From JBAZJN01 sp041651295 (GTDB lineage Bacteria; Patescibacteriota; UBA1384; XYA2-FULL-43-10; CAINNR01): DNA of 35,999 bases. The notes under the pieces were generated by a model. It was not told the origin of the DNA. It did no database searches and worked only from the letters and a program-made list of their open reading frames with translations. Position numbers and translations under genes: made by a program. The stretch spans positions 1 to 35,999 of the forward strand of contig JBAZJN010000010.1 in assembly GCA_041651295.1 (NCBI GenBank), in the 5' to 3' direction. Every line of letters begins with the position of its first letter. The first letter of the stretch is position 1. Positions 1 through 6,623 of this stretch are shown here, one piece after another.

Positions 1-131
1 ACATCTGGTGAGCTCATTTCCAAGATCAATTAAAGGGTATCTTTTTCACTATGCAAGGATACTACTCGGATACCAAGTCGCAATATTAAAACCAATTTAG
101 CTTTGAATTTCTGAGTTCACGGGCTTGCGTC

Positions 132-160
132 TTGACAGAGAGTAATAATTAGTTTAATAT
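132..160 (+). promoter_or_regulatory. Sigma-70-type promoter for the 200-478 gene
   Basis: A consensus -35 box TTGACA lies at 132-137 and TAATAT at 155-160, separated by exactly 17 bases. The start codon follows about 40 bases downstream with its own GAGGAG ribosome site at 183-188. It is one of the cleanest promoters in the window. Confidence 0.8.
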
Positions 161-199
161 ATTTAAGTCGCTCCAATCACTCGAGGAGAAAAAGTTTCC

Positions 200-478
200 A
201 TGCCGACCGATACGCCGCAGCAAACATCACAGCAAATCCTCGTTGTATCTGACAATCCGTATGAGGTCATGCGTCAGATCAGCGCCGCTGGACGTGTTGG
301 ACGACTGATTTTCCCTGAGCTACCCAGTAACATCGCGGAGGATTTCTCCGCACGCGTCGCTCTTCGCCAACGGATGTCGGCACATCCTGGTCCGGTCATC
401 ATAGACCCGGACATTCGCATCATCAGCCCGGCGTTTCTCGCGTTCTGCGTCCCCACCGCGAACATCCTGCCAGTCTAG
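200..478 (+). CDS. Hypothetical 92-residue protein, single-gene unit
   Basis: No family is recognised. The product is a small, probably soluble protein with no membrane segment. Its gene is visibly more GC-rich than the neighbouring core genes and uses many CGC, GTC and CCG codons. It forms a complete self-contained unit: consensus promoter at 132-160, ribosome site GAGGAG 11 bases before the ATG, and a strong intrinsic terminator right after the stop. The same architecture recurs in the GC-richer genes at 602-1183, 3926-4369, 34432-34983, 35068-35487 and 35592-35744. The reading frame is well supported by these signals. The function is unknown. Confidence 0.7.
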   Translation: MPTDTPQQTSQQILVVSDNPYEVMRQISAAGRVGRLIFPELPSNIAEDFSARVALRQRMSAHPGPVIIDPDIRIISPAFLAFCVPTANILPV

Positions 479-508
479 TCGCCATCACGGCGGGCCACCC
501 CCATCCGT

Positions 509-538
509 ACACCCGTGTGTTTTTCCGGGTGTTTTTTT
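509..538 (+). terminator. Rho-independent terminator after the 200-478 gene
   Basis: ACACCCG at 509-515 pairs with CGGGTGT at 526-532 and is followed by an uninterrupted T run to 538. Confidence 0.8.
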
Positions 539-543
539 ATTAG

Positions 544-575
544 AAAAAAAGTCCCGCCAGATGTTCTTGGCGGGA
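544..575 (-). terminator. Rho-independent terminator of the minus-strand 602-1183 gene
   Basis: Read on the minus strand, TCCCGCCA (575-568) pairs perfectly with TGGCGGGA (559-552), followed by one C and seven T. It faces the terminator at 509-538, so the two convergent genes are cleanly separated. Confidence 0.85.
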
Positions 576-601
576 ATGCTCTTGCCGACCATGTTGGCCA
601 G

Positions 602-1183
602 CTACTTGAGCGGCGGGAAGCCGCAGTCTGCACGGAAAAGGTTGATGACTTTGACGGTCTCGGGGCCAATACCACGGAAACCGAGCGCCTGTCCCAGCGT
701 CAGTCCCTTGAAATCAGCCGTCGTCACCTGATTGCCATTGTCGTAACCAAGCGACTTCATCATCTCGCAGATCAGCACAATGCCACTGTTGTTGAGAGCC
801 GTGCGGTTCAGCCCTCGATTCGACGCGACCTGCAGCCTGGCCCAGGCCCACTGGAGTTCGTGGTAGGACCGACTCAGAAGTTCGCCCCGCAACCAACAGC
901 CACTGGTCTCCAGAAACTTCTCCAGCATGTCCACATCCCTCTGCCCGTCATACCCACAGTTGTCGAGATAGAACTGCTTGGGCTTCTCGATCGCTTCGCC
1001 GACCGAAGGATCATGCCCAACATCCTTGGCCAGGGCAACAACCAAGTTCTGCCGTACACTGACGGCAATCTCATCAGTGAAGCCGTAGTAATTCTTCCAG
1101 GTCTGCTCCCAGGCATGGAAAGCTACCACCAGTGTCAATTGAAGGAATTTCGGGTCGGCGAAGTGCGGCAATGCCTTGCGCAT
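602..1183 (-). CDS. Hypothetical protein with a helix-hairpin-helix-like C-terminus
   Basis: This is a 193-residue protein of no recognised family. I chose the ATG at 1183 over an upstream ATG 14 codons earlier because GGAGG lies six bases before it. The last about 30 residues contain LGFRGIGPETVKVI, which resembles a helix-hairpin-helix nucleic-acid-binding loop (G-x-G then a basic helix). The rest is predicted helical, with many aromatic residues. The gene is GC-richer than the core genes and stands alone, with an extended -10 (TGATATACT) upstream and a strong terminator downstream. DNA or RNA binding is an inference from the single motif. Confidence 0.7.
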   Translation of the reverse strand: MRKALPHFADPKFLQLTLVVAFHAWEQTWKNYYGFTDEIAVSVRQNLVVALAKDVGHDPSVGEAIEKPKQFYLDNCGYDGQRDVDMLEKFLETSGCWLRGELLSRSYHELQWAWARLQVASNRGLNRTALNNSGIVLICEMMKSLGYDNGNQVTTADFKGLTLGQALGFRGIGPETVKVINLFRADCGFPPLK

Positions 1184-1215
1184 AATTGCGCCTCCGTGTT
1201 CAGGATAATAACTCA

Positions 1216-1224
1216 AGTATATCA
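1216..1224 (-). promoter_or_regulatory. Extended -10 promoter for the 602-1183 gene
   Basis: On the minus strand the bases TGATATACT form a TG-n-TATACT extended -10 about 33 bases before the start codon. No good -35 box is seen, as expected for extended -10 promoters. It directly follows the terminator that closes the upstream minus-strand unit. Confidence 0.5.
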
Positions 1225-1249
1225 AAAAAGACCCGTAAAAAAACGGATC
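1224..1249 (-). terminator. Terminator downstream of the GIY-YIG gene
   Basis: On the minus strand GATCCGT (1249-1243) pairs with ACGGGTC (1236-1230), including one G-U pair, and is followed by six T. On the plus strand the same position would be a C-A mismatch, so the hairpin favours minus-strand RNA. Confidence 0.65.
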
Positions 1250-1259
1250 TTTTCTTAAT

Positions 1260-1289
1260 AGTCATTTCGAGCAGAGCGAGAAATATACA
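1260..1289 (+). repeat. Left arm of the inverted repeat flanking the GIY-YIG gene
   Basis: The 30-base arm starts AGTCATTTCG and ends GAAATATACA. Both ten-base ends recur exactly, in reverse complement, in the right arm at 1590-1620; the middle differs by a few substitutions and one indel. The arm ends three bases from the GIY-YIG stop codon. Confidence 0.85.
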
Positions 1290-1291
1290 GC

Positions 1292-1582
1292 TTAATTTGA
1301 ATTTATCTCATCCCAAAGATCATACATTTCTGGATTCTTTTTCTGAATTAGTGCCAACTTTTTCTTTTGACTATATTTTTTAATTTGTTTCTCACGCTCT
1401 ATCGCCGACATCGGATCATAGAGCTCTTCGAAATACATCAATTTATCAAGATTATAACGTGCAGTATATCCAGGGACCAATTTGCCTTTGTGCTCATAAA
1501 TTCGCCTGACCAGATTATTAGTTACCCCTGTATAGAATAGAGTCTTGTTCGTACATGAAGTGATATAGACAAAATAGGGCAT
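1292..1582 (-). CDS. Small GIY-YIG nuclease superfamily protein
   Basis: This 96-residue single-domain GIY-YIG protein is of the UvrC-N-like/URI type. The N-terminal strand carries YFVYI and FYTGVTNNLVRRIYEHK, with the Tyr-Ile and Tyr-Thr-Gly pair, the conserved Arg and the His; the later FEELYDPMSAIEREKQIKK provides the conserved catalytic Glu. Members of this family cut DNA in homing endonucleases and repair enzymes. This small stand-alone form has no established role. The ATG at 1582 was chosen over a GTG seven codons upstream because it begins directly at the conserved MPYFVYI. The gene lies inside an inverted repeat pair that abuts the stop codon of valS, suggesting a mobile or parasitic cassette. 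Confidence 0.9.
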   Translation of the reverse strand: MPYFVYITSCTNKTLFYTGVTNNLVRRIYEHKGKLVPGYTARYNLDKLMYFEELYDPMSAIEREKQIKKYSQKKKLALIQKKNPEMYDLWDEINSN

Positions 1583-1589
1583 AATAAAT

Positions 1590-1620
1590 TGTATATTTCT
1601 CACTTTCGTTCGAAATGACT
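1590..1620 (-). repeat. Right arm of the inverted repeat flanking the GIY-YIG gene
   Basis: This is the reverse complement of the 1260-1289 arm with both ten-base ends exact. Its outer bases overlap the valS stop codon: the A and G of the TAG are the first two bases of the repeat. Confidence 0.85.
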
Positions 1621-3838
1621 ATTTTGATGAGGGCCACTCAGAGATCATTATTGATTCCGGAAGTCCCGGAGCGAATTCGCGAAGCTCCTGCCAGACCGCC
1701 TCAGTCACAAATGGAACGTATGGATGCAACATGGCAAGTGTTTCTGAAAGCACTTTAATCAGAATCTTTTTAGTATTATCGGAAACACTTGAATTTCTAA
1801 TTTCTAATTGCTCTAATTGACCTAATTGTTCTTTAGATTTCTCAATATAAGTGTCGCAAAACTCATGCCAAAAATATTCGTAAAGTTCCTCCCCCGCCAG
1901 CGAGAACTGGAATTTTTCGATATGACTTGTGACTTTCGACTTTATAGACTTGTGACTTGAGAGTATTTTTTTGTCAGCCGATGTTAACAACTTCTCATCA
2001 ACGTTCAAATCTGATAGTTTTTCAACTCCTAATTCCCCACTCTGTAAATCACCTTCGGTGACTCGAAGTGACACAAAGCGCGAAGCGTTCCAAATTTTGT
2101 TGGTAAAGTTGCGATAACCCTTGATCTTGCTTTCACCAACGGCCACGTCCTGTCCAGGCGTTGAGCCGACAATTAAAGCCATTCGCAGCGCATCTGTGCC
2201 GTATTTTACGATTAAGTCGAGCGGATCCAAAACATTGCCAAGCGACTTGGACATTTTCCTATTTTGCTCATCACGGACCAGTCCGTGCAAATAAACTGTT
2301 TCAAATGGAACTTTGTCGGTTAACTCCAACCCCATCATTATCATTCGCGCTACCCAGAAAAACAGAATGTCGTAGCCGGTTTCCATAACCGTGGTTGGGT
2401 AGAACTTACCGTAATCCGATGTTTCTTCCGGCCAGCCAAGGGTTGAAAACGGCCAAAGTGCAGAGGAAAACCAGGTGTCCAGAACATCCTCATCTTGGAT
2501 GTAACCTTCTGGCGGATTATCTCCTACATAAATGTCTTCTTCGTTGAACTTTTGACTTTCGACTTTCGACTTGTCACTTGAATTCCGATAATATACTGGA
2601 ATTCGGTGTCCCCACCAAAGCTGGCGGGAGATGCACCAGTCCCGGATGTTATCCAACCAATGAAAATAGACCTTCTCGAACCGGGCCGGGATTATCTTGA
2701 TTTTACCGCTTTTAACCGCTTCTTTAGCTTTCTCGGCCAACGGTTTCATTTTGACAAACCATTGGAGCGATGGCAGCGGCTCGATTGCTCCACCACAGCG
2801 ATAGCAAACAGAGAGGTTATTTTCGATACCTTCCTCTTTTTCCAGTAAATTCGATGATTTTAGATAGCCAACTAATTTGTCACGAGCTTCTAAAACTTTG
2901 AGTCCGGAATAGTCACCCAAATCTGCCATCATGCGGCCGTGTTCATCAATAACTTTTACCTTGGGAATTCCGTGGTCTTCGGCGATCTTCCAGTCAATCA
3001 TCGAGTGAGACGGGGTGACGCCAACGGCACCGGTGCCAAACTCTTTGTCAACCGCCCGGTCAGCGATAACTTTTATTTTTCGCTTGATACCGTCAAGATC
3101 GATTTCGAATTCTTTATCGATAAATTCCTTGTAGCGATCGTCGGATGGATTTACAGCCACAGCGGTGTCGCCAAACTTGGTTTCCGGCCTGGTAGTAGCG
3201 ATTGTAATCGGGAAATTTTTATCATATTTGAAAAAATATAACTTGGCTTTTTGAGTTTCATGCTCTACTTCGTCATCAGCAATGGCTGTGCCGCATTTTG
3301 GACACCAGTTTACAATGTACTCCCCGCGATAGATCAAATCTTTTTTGTAGAGGTGTACAAAGGCTTCCCGGACGGCAGATGACAGGCCTTCATCCAATGT
3401 AAAACGCTCCCGGTCCCAATCACACGATGCGCCGATGGCACGCAACTGCTCCAAAATCTTTCCGCCATATTCTTCTTTCCATTTCCAAACTTCTTCAACA
3501 AATTTTTCTCGGCCTAATTCATTCCTGTTAATGCCTTCTTTGCGCAATTTTTTATCGACGACAGTTTGAGTGGCAATTCCGGCATGATCCATACCAGGAA
3601 TATAGAACGATGAATCACCGAGCAATCGATGATAACGAATCATCAAATCCTGCAAAGTTGTCCCATAAGCATGACCGATGTGGAGTTTGCCGGTAACGTT
3701 CGGTGGTGGAATAGCGATAACAAATGGTTTGCCATCTGGATTTTGCTCCGGCTTAAAATAGCCGGAGGATTCCCAGTTTTTGTAGAGCTTAGATTCAATT
3801 TCCGAGTGCTGCCAATTTTTGTTGAAAACTTTTGACAT
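1619..3838 (-). CDS. valS: Valyl-tRNA synthetase
   Basis: This class I synthetase charges tRNA-Val with valine in the cytoplasm. The signature PPPNVTGKLHIGHA gives the HIGH motif at residues 53-56, and KMSKS lies at 528-532. Between them lies the CP1 editing region with the zinc-type CPKCGTA and CYRCGG pairs. At 739 residues it is about 140-200 shorter than typical bacterial ValRS, and it stops right after the anticodon-domain ending SEWP. The usual C-terminal coiled-coil arm is therefore absent. The stop codon is formed at the edge of the GIY-YIG cassette repeat. Three repeat-derived low-complexity stretches are read in frame (nt 1791-1835, 1925-1961, 2548-2582). No Shine-Dalgarno site is visible. 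Confidence 0.97.
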   Translation of the reverse strand: MSKVFNKNWQHSEIESKLYKNWESSGYFKPEQNPDGKPFVIAIPPPNVTGKLHIGHAYGTTLQDLMIRYHRLLGDSSFYIPGMDHAGIATQTVVDKKLRKEGINRNELGREKFVEEVWKWKEEYGGKILEQLRAIGASCDWDRERFTLDEGLSSAVREAFVHLYKKDLIYRGEYIVNWCPKCGTAIADDEVEHETQKAKLYFFKYDKNFPITIATTRPETKFGDTAVAVNPSDDRYKEFIDKEFEIDLDGIKRKIKVIADRAVDKEFGTGAVGVTPSHSMIDWKIAEDHGIPKVKVIDEHGRMMADLGDYSGLKVLEARDKLVGYLKSSNLLEKEEGIENNLSVCYRCGGAIEPLPSLQWFVKMKPLAEKAKEAVKSGKIKIIPARFEKVYFHWLDNIRDWCISRQLWWGHRIPVYYRNSSDKSKVESQKFNEEDIYVGDNPPEGYIQDEDVLDTWFSSALWPFSTLGWPEETSDYGKFYPTTVMETGYDILFFWVARMIMMGLELTDKVPFETVYLHGLVRDEQNRKMSKSLGNVLDPLDLIVKYGTDALRMALIVGSTPGQDVAVGESKIKGYRNFTNKIWNASRFVSLRVTEGDLQSGELGVEKLSDLNVDEKLLTSADKKILSSHKSIKSKVTSHIEKFQFSLAGEELYEYFWHEFCDTYIEKSKEQLGQLEQLEIRNSSVSDNTKKILIKVLSETLAMLHPYVPFVTEAVWQELREFAPGLPESIMISEWPSSK
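1791..1835 (-). repeat. In-frame CTAATT-type repeat inside valS
   Basis: On the plus strand CTAATT recurs at four places spaced 7-10 bases apart. Read on the coding strand it gives the low-complexity EQLGQLEQLEIRNSS in the anticodon-binding domain. Such a run is not part of the conserved ValRS fold. Confidence 0.6.
1925..1961 (-). repeat. 7-bp tandem-like repeat inside valS (copy 1)
   Basis: Five heptamers of the form ACTTNNN (ACTTGTG, ACTTTCG, ACTTTAT, then after two bases ACTTGTG and ACTTGAG) are read in frame as a Ser/Lys-rich stretch (SHKSIKSKVTSH). Confidence 0.7.
2548..2582 (-). repeat. 7-bp tandem repeat inside valS (copy 2)
   Basis: Five consecutive heptamers (ACTTTTG, ACTTTCG, ACTTTCG, ACTTGTC, ACTTGAA) are translated on the coding strand as SSDKSKVESQKF. 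It is the same unit as at 1925-1961 and in tsaD at 5131-5161. Confidence 0.8.
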
Positions 3839-3841
3839 AAC

Positions 3842-3870
3842 TTGTTTTTTGTGGATAAATATTGTATGTT
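3842..3870 (+). promoter_or_regulatory. Possible promoter for the 3926-4369 gene
   Basis: TTGTTT at 3842-3847 and TATGTT at 3865-3870 are separated by 17 bases, in the 87-base gap between the divergent valS and 3926 genes. The match is moderate. Confidence 0.4.
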
Positions 3871-3925
3871 GTTATCGCTACTAATCGTAGCAGATGCCGC
3901 ACCATATTTCCAGGAGGTCTCGCCA

Positions 3926-4369
3926 ATGTCTTGTGCAGTCTGTGCCTCAGCGCCCGGAAGTGTCGTCGTCGCGGTCCCCACGGACGAGGGTTTGGAGAAG
4001 CAGAAGGTCTGCATCTCGTGCGCGAGCCGCAGTGGCTTCTTCTGTCGCGACCACCAGACCCAGCACTTGATCTTCAGCGACCACACGAGCGCATGTCCCA
4101 TTTGCGTCGCCAATGAGGTCAGGCGCATGTCCGGCAGGACCAACTTCCACAACATGCTGATGGTGAATCTCGGGGATGAGCCGCGCGCTGAACTGTACGG
4201 GCTGATCCCGCACCAGCCCGGCACCCCGAAATTCGAACAGGCCTTCGCAGAGCTGGTCGTCACCACGGCCCAGCGGCTGAACATCGAGCGCGGTCATGTT
4301 ACCCTGCAGTTGTTGAACCACGACCATCGGTTCATCGTTCCCCCGCCGCTTCTGGCATTCGCCAGTTAA
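3926..4369 (+). CDS. Hypothetical Cys-rich zinc-finger-like protein
   Basis: The start is set by AGGAGG nine bases before the ATG; in-frame codons upstream lack such a site. The 147-residue product opens with CAVC, then has KVCISC, FCRDHQTQH and CPICVANE in the first 60 residues. These spaced Cys pairs with His are the pattern of a treble-clef or B-box-like double zinc site, although no named family is recognised. The C-terminal half (about residues 75-147) has no Cys and may be a separate fold. The gene is GC-rich relative to valS and tsaD and forms its own unit, with a very strong terminator. A regulatory or scaffold role is conceivable, but the function is unknown. Confidence 0.75.
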   Translation: MSCAVCASAPGSVVVAVPTDEGLEKQKVCISCASRSGFFCRDHQTQHLIFSDHTSACPICVANEVRRMSGRTNFHNMLMVNLGDEPRAELYGLIPHQPGTPKFEQAFAELVVTTAQRLNIERGHVTLQLLNHDHRFIVPPPLLAFAS

Positions 4370-4394
4370 CCCGCCGCCACGGCGGTCGACCGTT

Positions 4395-4432
4395 TCCGCG
4401 GACACAGCACATCGTTGTCCGCGGACTTTTTT
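4395..4432 (+). terminator. Strong intrinsic terminator after the zinc-finger-like gene
   Basis: TCCGCGGACA at 4395-4404 pairs perfectly (10 bp) with TGTCCGCGGA at 4416-4425 and is followed by C and six T. Confidence 0.9.
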
Positions 4433-4434
4433 AT

Positions 4435-5544
4435 CTAAATTGCTAAATTTGAATCAACCGTCGAGCTCATTAAATCGTATTTATCCCCTTTTTCTATGTG
4501 ATAATACGCAGCAAGTCCGATCATTGCAGCATTGTCTCCACAAAGCGCCATTTCTGGCATCAATAATTTTACACATATTTCACTCAATCTTTTTTCTAAT
4601 TCTTCTCTCAATCTCTTGTTGGCCGCAACTCCTCCGGCTAGTATCACTGCCTTTGGTTTATATTTTTTCGCCGCTCGAATGGCTTTAGTGCAAAGCACAT
4701 CAACAACCGCCTCCTCAAATTGATGGCAAATTTCTTCCTTTCGCGCTTCCGTTCCAGCCCCGTTTTTTGTTACTTCTGTCAATACGGAGGTTTTTAGGCC
4801 GGAGAACGAAAAATCAAAGTTTGGTTTATCAATCAGCGGGCGAGGGAATCGGATTGAATTATGAGTTATGAATTCTGAATTATGGTTTCCATTCATAATT
4901 CCTGATTCATTATTCTTAATTCTGTCTCTGAATTTGCTGGCAAATTCTGAGACTATTGGGCCTCCGGGATAGCCAAGATCTAGCAATTTGGCGACTTTAT
5001 CAAAAGCTTCGCCGGCCGCGTCATCAATTGTTTCGCCCAGAGTTTCATAGTCGCCGTGATCTTTCATTAAAGTTAGCGAAGTGTGACCGCCAGAAACCGT
5101 TAACGCCAAAATTGGAAATTGAATTACATCACTTTCGACTTTCGACTTTCGACTTTCGACTCTATTCTGTGCTAGCGCAGAATAGATGTGGCCCTCAATG
5201 TGATTAACCGGTAAAAGTGGCAGATTTTTGGCGTAGGCGATAGCCTTTGCAGCATTAAAGCCAACTAAAAGCGAGCCGATAAGCCCCGGGCCGTTTGTAA
5301 CGGCAACGTGGGTGATATCGTCTATATTTGTGCCGGCCTTTTCCAGCGATTCATCAACCACCGGTATCATTGCCTCCATATGGGCGCGGGATGCAACTTC
5401 CGGCACCACACCGTTGGTTTTTGCGTGAAGGTCGGCTTGAGACGAAACGATCGACGACAAAATTTCAGCATCATCGCCGATTACTGCTGCCGCCGTCTCA
5501 TCACAGGAAGTTTCTATTGATAATATTTTGATCTCTTTTTTCAT
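4435..5544 (-). CDS. tsaD: tRNA N6-adenosine threonylcarbamoyltransferase TsaD
   Basis: TsaD transfers the threonylcarbamoyl group to A37 of ANN-decoding tRNAs, working with TsaB and TsaE. The N-terminus LSIETSCDETAAAV, the metal-binding His pair at residues 115 and 119 (NHIEGH), SGGHTSL and the GYPGGP turn are all present, and AGGVAANKRLR lies near the C-terminus. I place the start at the ATG at 5544 (MKKEIKILSIETSCD), which fits the family. The frame is open 14 codons further upstream. At 369 residues it is about 30 longer than usual, and the excess is two repeat-derived in-frame insertions (nt 4857-4923 and 5131-5161). It is transcribed divergently from the FemA/B-like gene. Confidence 0.96.
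   Translation of the reverse strand: MKKEIKILSIETSCDETAAAVIGDDAEILSSIVSSQADLHAKTNGVVPEVASRAHMEAMIPVVDESLEKAGTNIDDITHVAVTNGPGLIGSLLVGFNAAKAIAYAKNLPLLPVNHIEGHIYSALAQNRVESRKSKVESDVIQFPILALTVSGGHTSLTLMKDHGDYETLGETIDDAAGEAFDKVAKLLDLGYPGGPIVSEFASKFRDRIKNNESGIMNGNHNSEFITHNSIRFPRPLIDKPNFDFSFSGLKTSVLTEVTKNGAGTEARKEEICHQFEEAVVDVLCTKAIRAAKKYKPKAVILAGGVAANKRLREELEKRLSEICVKLLMPEMALCGDNAAMIGLAAYYHIEKGDKYDLMSSTVDSNLAI
4857..4923 (-). repeat. Gene-less inverted repeat of the GAATTATGA family inside tsaD
   Basis: The left half (from GAATTATGAGTTATGAATTC) and the right half (complement starting GAATTAAGAATAATGAATC) are imperfect inverted copies. They belong to the same family as the arms flanking the four-helix-bundle gene at 11712-12092. 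Here no gene lies between them, and the element is translated in frame as an Asn/Ser-rich stretch including NHNSEFITHNS, between the FRDRIK and RFPRPLID parts of TsaD. Confidence 0.75.
5131..5161 (-). repeat. (ACTTTCG)4 tandem repeat inside tsaD
   Basis: Four exact heptamers plus ACT are read in frame as RVESRKSKVES, just after the NHIEGHIYSAL metal-site helix. The unit is identical to the core of the valS repeats. Confidence 0.9.
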
Positions 5545-5606
5545 CTGATTAATTTTAACAGAATAAGACTGGATTTTCCAGCCCAAAAAATGCTAGTATC
5601 AGGCTA

Positions 5607-6512
5607 ATGGCAACAATTTTTCAAACCAAAGAGTGGGAGCAGTTCAAATTAAAAACTGGCTGGCAGAAAAGCTGGCGGATTTTTAACATCTTAATTCTGG
5701 AGAAGAAAATTCCACTACTCGGGTCGATGCTTTACACTCCAATGCTCTCACGCGACCAAACAAAATTGGCAACAGAGAAAATTTTTCTCGATGAAATTCG
5801 AAAGATCGCCAAGGACCGAAACGCTGTTTTCTTCCGGATGGAATCAAATGAGGCTGCCGACGGCGACATTGATCCGACGAAATCCGGATATAGGAAGGCT
5901 TTTGAGGAGATGCAACCGGAGCATACGCTGATTCTCGATTTAACCAAGTCAGAAGAAGATATATTGAAACAAATGAAGCAAAAGGGGCGGTATAACATTA
6001 AAATTGCTGAGCGCTACGAGATTCAAATTGATGATTGCACGATAACTGATTTTCACAGGCTCTACGCCGAGATGGCCAAACGGCACAAAATTACCTACCG
6101 TAAGCTCACTTACTTTGAGAATTTGATTGACAGCTTCAAAAATACCGACTATGTTAAAGTGTTCGGCGCCAAGACAAAAGACGGCAACTTGCTTGCCTCG
6201 GCCGTCATAGTTTATTACAAAAATACCGCCATTTATCTTTTCGGTGGATCGAGCGACGTGGAACGGGAAAAAATGGCAACTTATAAGCTCCATTGGGAGA
6301 TTATTAAAGAGGCCAAGAAGTGTGGGTTGAAATACTACGACTTCTTCGGCATTTCACCAGAAGGCGATGAAAAACACTCTTGGGCCGGAGTCAGCAGATT
6401 TAAAAGACAGTTCGGTGGGGCTGATTTTACATCGCTTGGTAGCTGGGATATGGGATTTTCGCCTTTCAAATACCAGATATTCAAGATGGCAGAAAAAATC
6501 AGGCGAAAATAA
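5607..6512 (+). CDS. FemA/FemB-family peptidoglycan bridge aminoacyltransferase
   Basis: FemX/A/B enzymes move amino acids from aminoacyl-tRNA to the lysine side chain of lipid II, building the peptide cross-bridge at the cytoplasmic face of the membrane. The 301-residue protein shows the family opening (FQTKEWEQFK), the LDLTKSEEDILKQMKQKGRYNI segment, and the C-terminal GNAT-like half. That half contains SAVIVYYKNTAIYLFGGSS and the ending KYYDFFGISPEGDE...GVSRFKRQFGG. The length is shorter than S. aureus FemA (about 420 residues) because the coiled-coil arm is lacking, as in many CPR homologues. The stop codon is overlapped by the first bases of an AATTTAAAA-type repeat. The next gene is murE, fitting a cell-wall set. 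The amino acid donor cannot be told. Confidence 0.9.
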   Translation: MATIFQTKEWEQFKLKTGWQKSWRIFNILILEKKIPLLGSMLYTPMLSRDQTKLATEKIFLDEIRKIAKDRNAVFFRMESNEAADGDIDPTKSGYRKAFEEMQPEHTLILDLTKSEEDILKQMKQKGRYNIKIAERYEIQIDDCTITDFHRLYAEMAKRHKITYRKLTYFENLIDSFKNTDYVKVFGAKTKDGNLLASAVIVYYKNTAIYLFGGSSDVEREKMATYKLHWEIIKEAKKCGLKYYDFFGISPEGDEKHSWAGVSRFKRQFGGADFTSLGSWDMGFSPFKYQIFKMAEKIRRK

Positions 6513-6613
6513 TTTAAAATTTTCAATTTACAATTTAAAATGAATTTAAAAATCTTGAATGTTTTAAACGTTTGAAAATTTAAGAATTTATTTTAAATTT
6601 TAAATTTTAAATT
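6511..6613 (+). repeat. Gene-less inverted repeat element of the AATTTAAAATTT family
   Basis: The left arm (6511-6544) and right arm (6587-6613, reverse complement) both follow the pattern AATTTAAAATTT...AATTTAAAAT. The same pattern is found as the arms around the four-helix-bundle gene at 21802-22176. About 40 bases without a gene separate the arms. The element fills the whole space between the FemA/B-like gene and murE and starts inside the stop codon of the former. Confidence 0.75.
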
Positions 6614-6623
6614 GGGATTTTGT

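Noticed and set aside
1..60. Start of a minus-strand gene at the left edge (ATGAGCTCACC on the complement)
   Set aside because: Only four or five codons are visible and no clear ribosome site or promoter supports it.
515..1258. 247-residue plus-strand open frame opposite the 602-1183 gene
   Set aside because: It lacks a ribosome site, runs through two terminators and a promoter, and lies antisense to a gene with proper signals.
3643..4284. Long minus-strand open frame across the valS start and the zinc-finger-like gene
   Set aside because: It overlaps the valS coding region in another frame and the 3926-4369 gene on the opposite strand, which has its own AGGAGG and terminator.
5131..5161. 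CRISPR array from the heptamer repeats
   Set aside because: The unit is 7 bp with no spacers and lies within an open coding frame; no cas gene is in the window.
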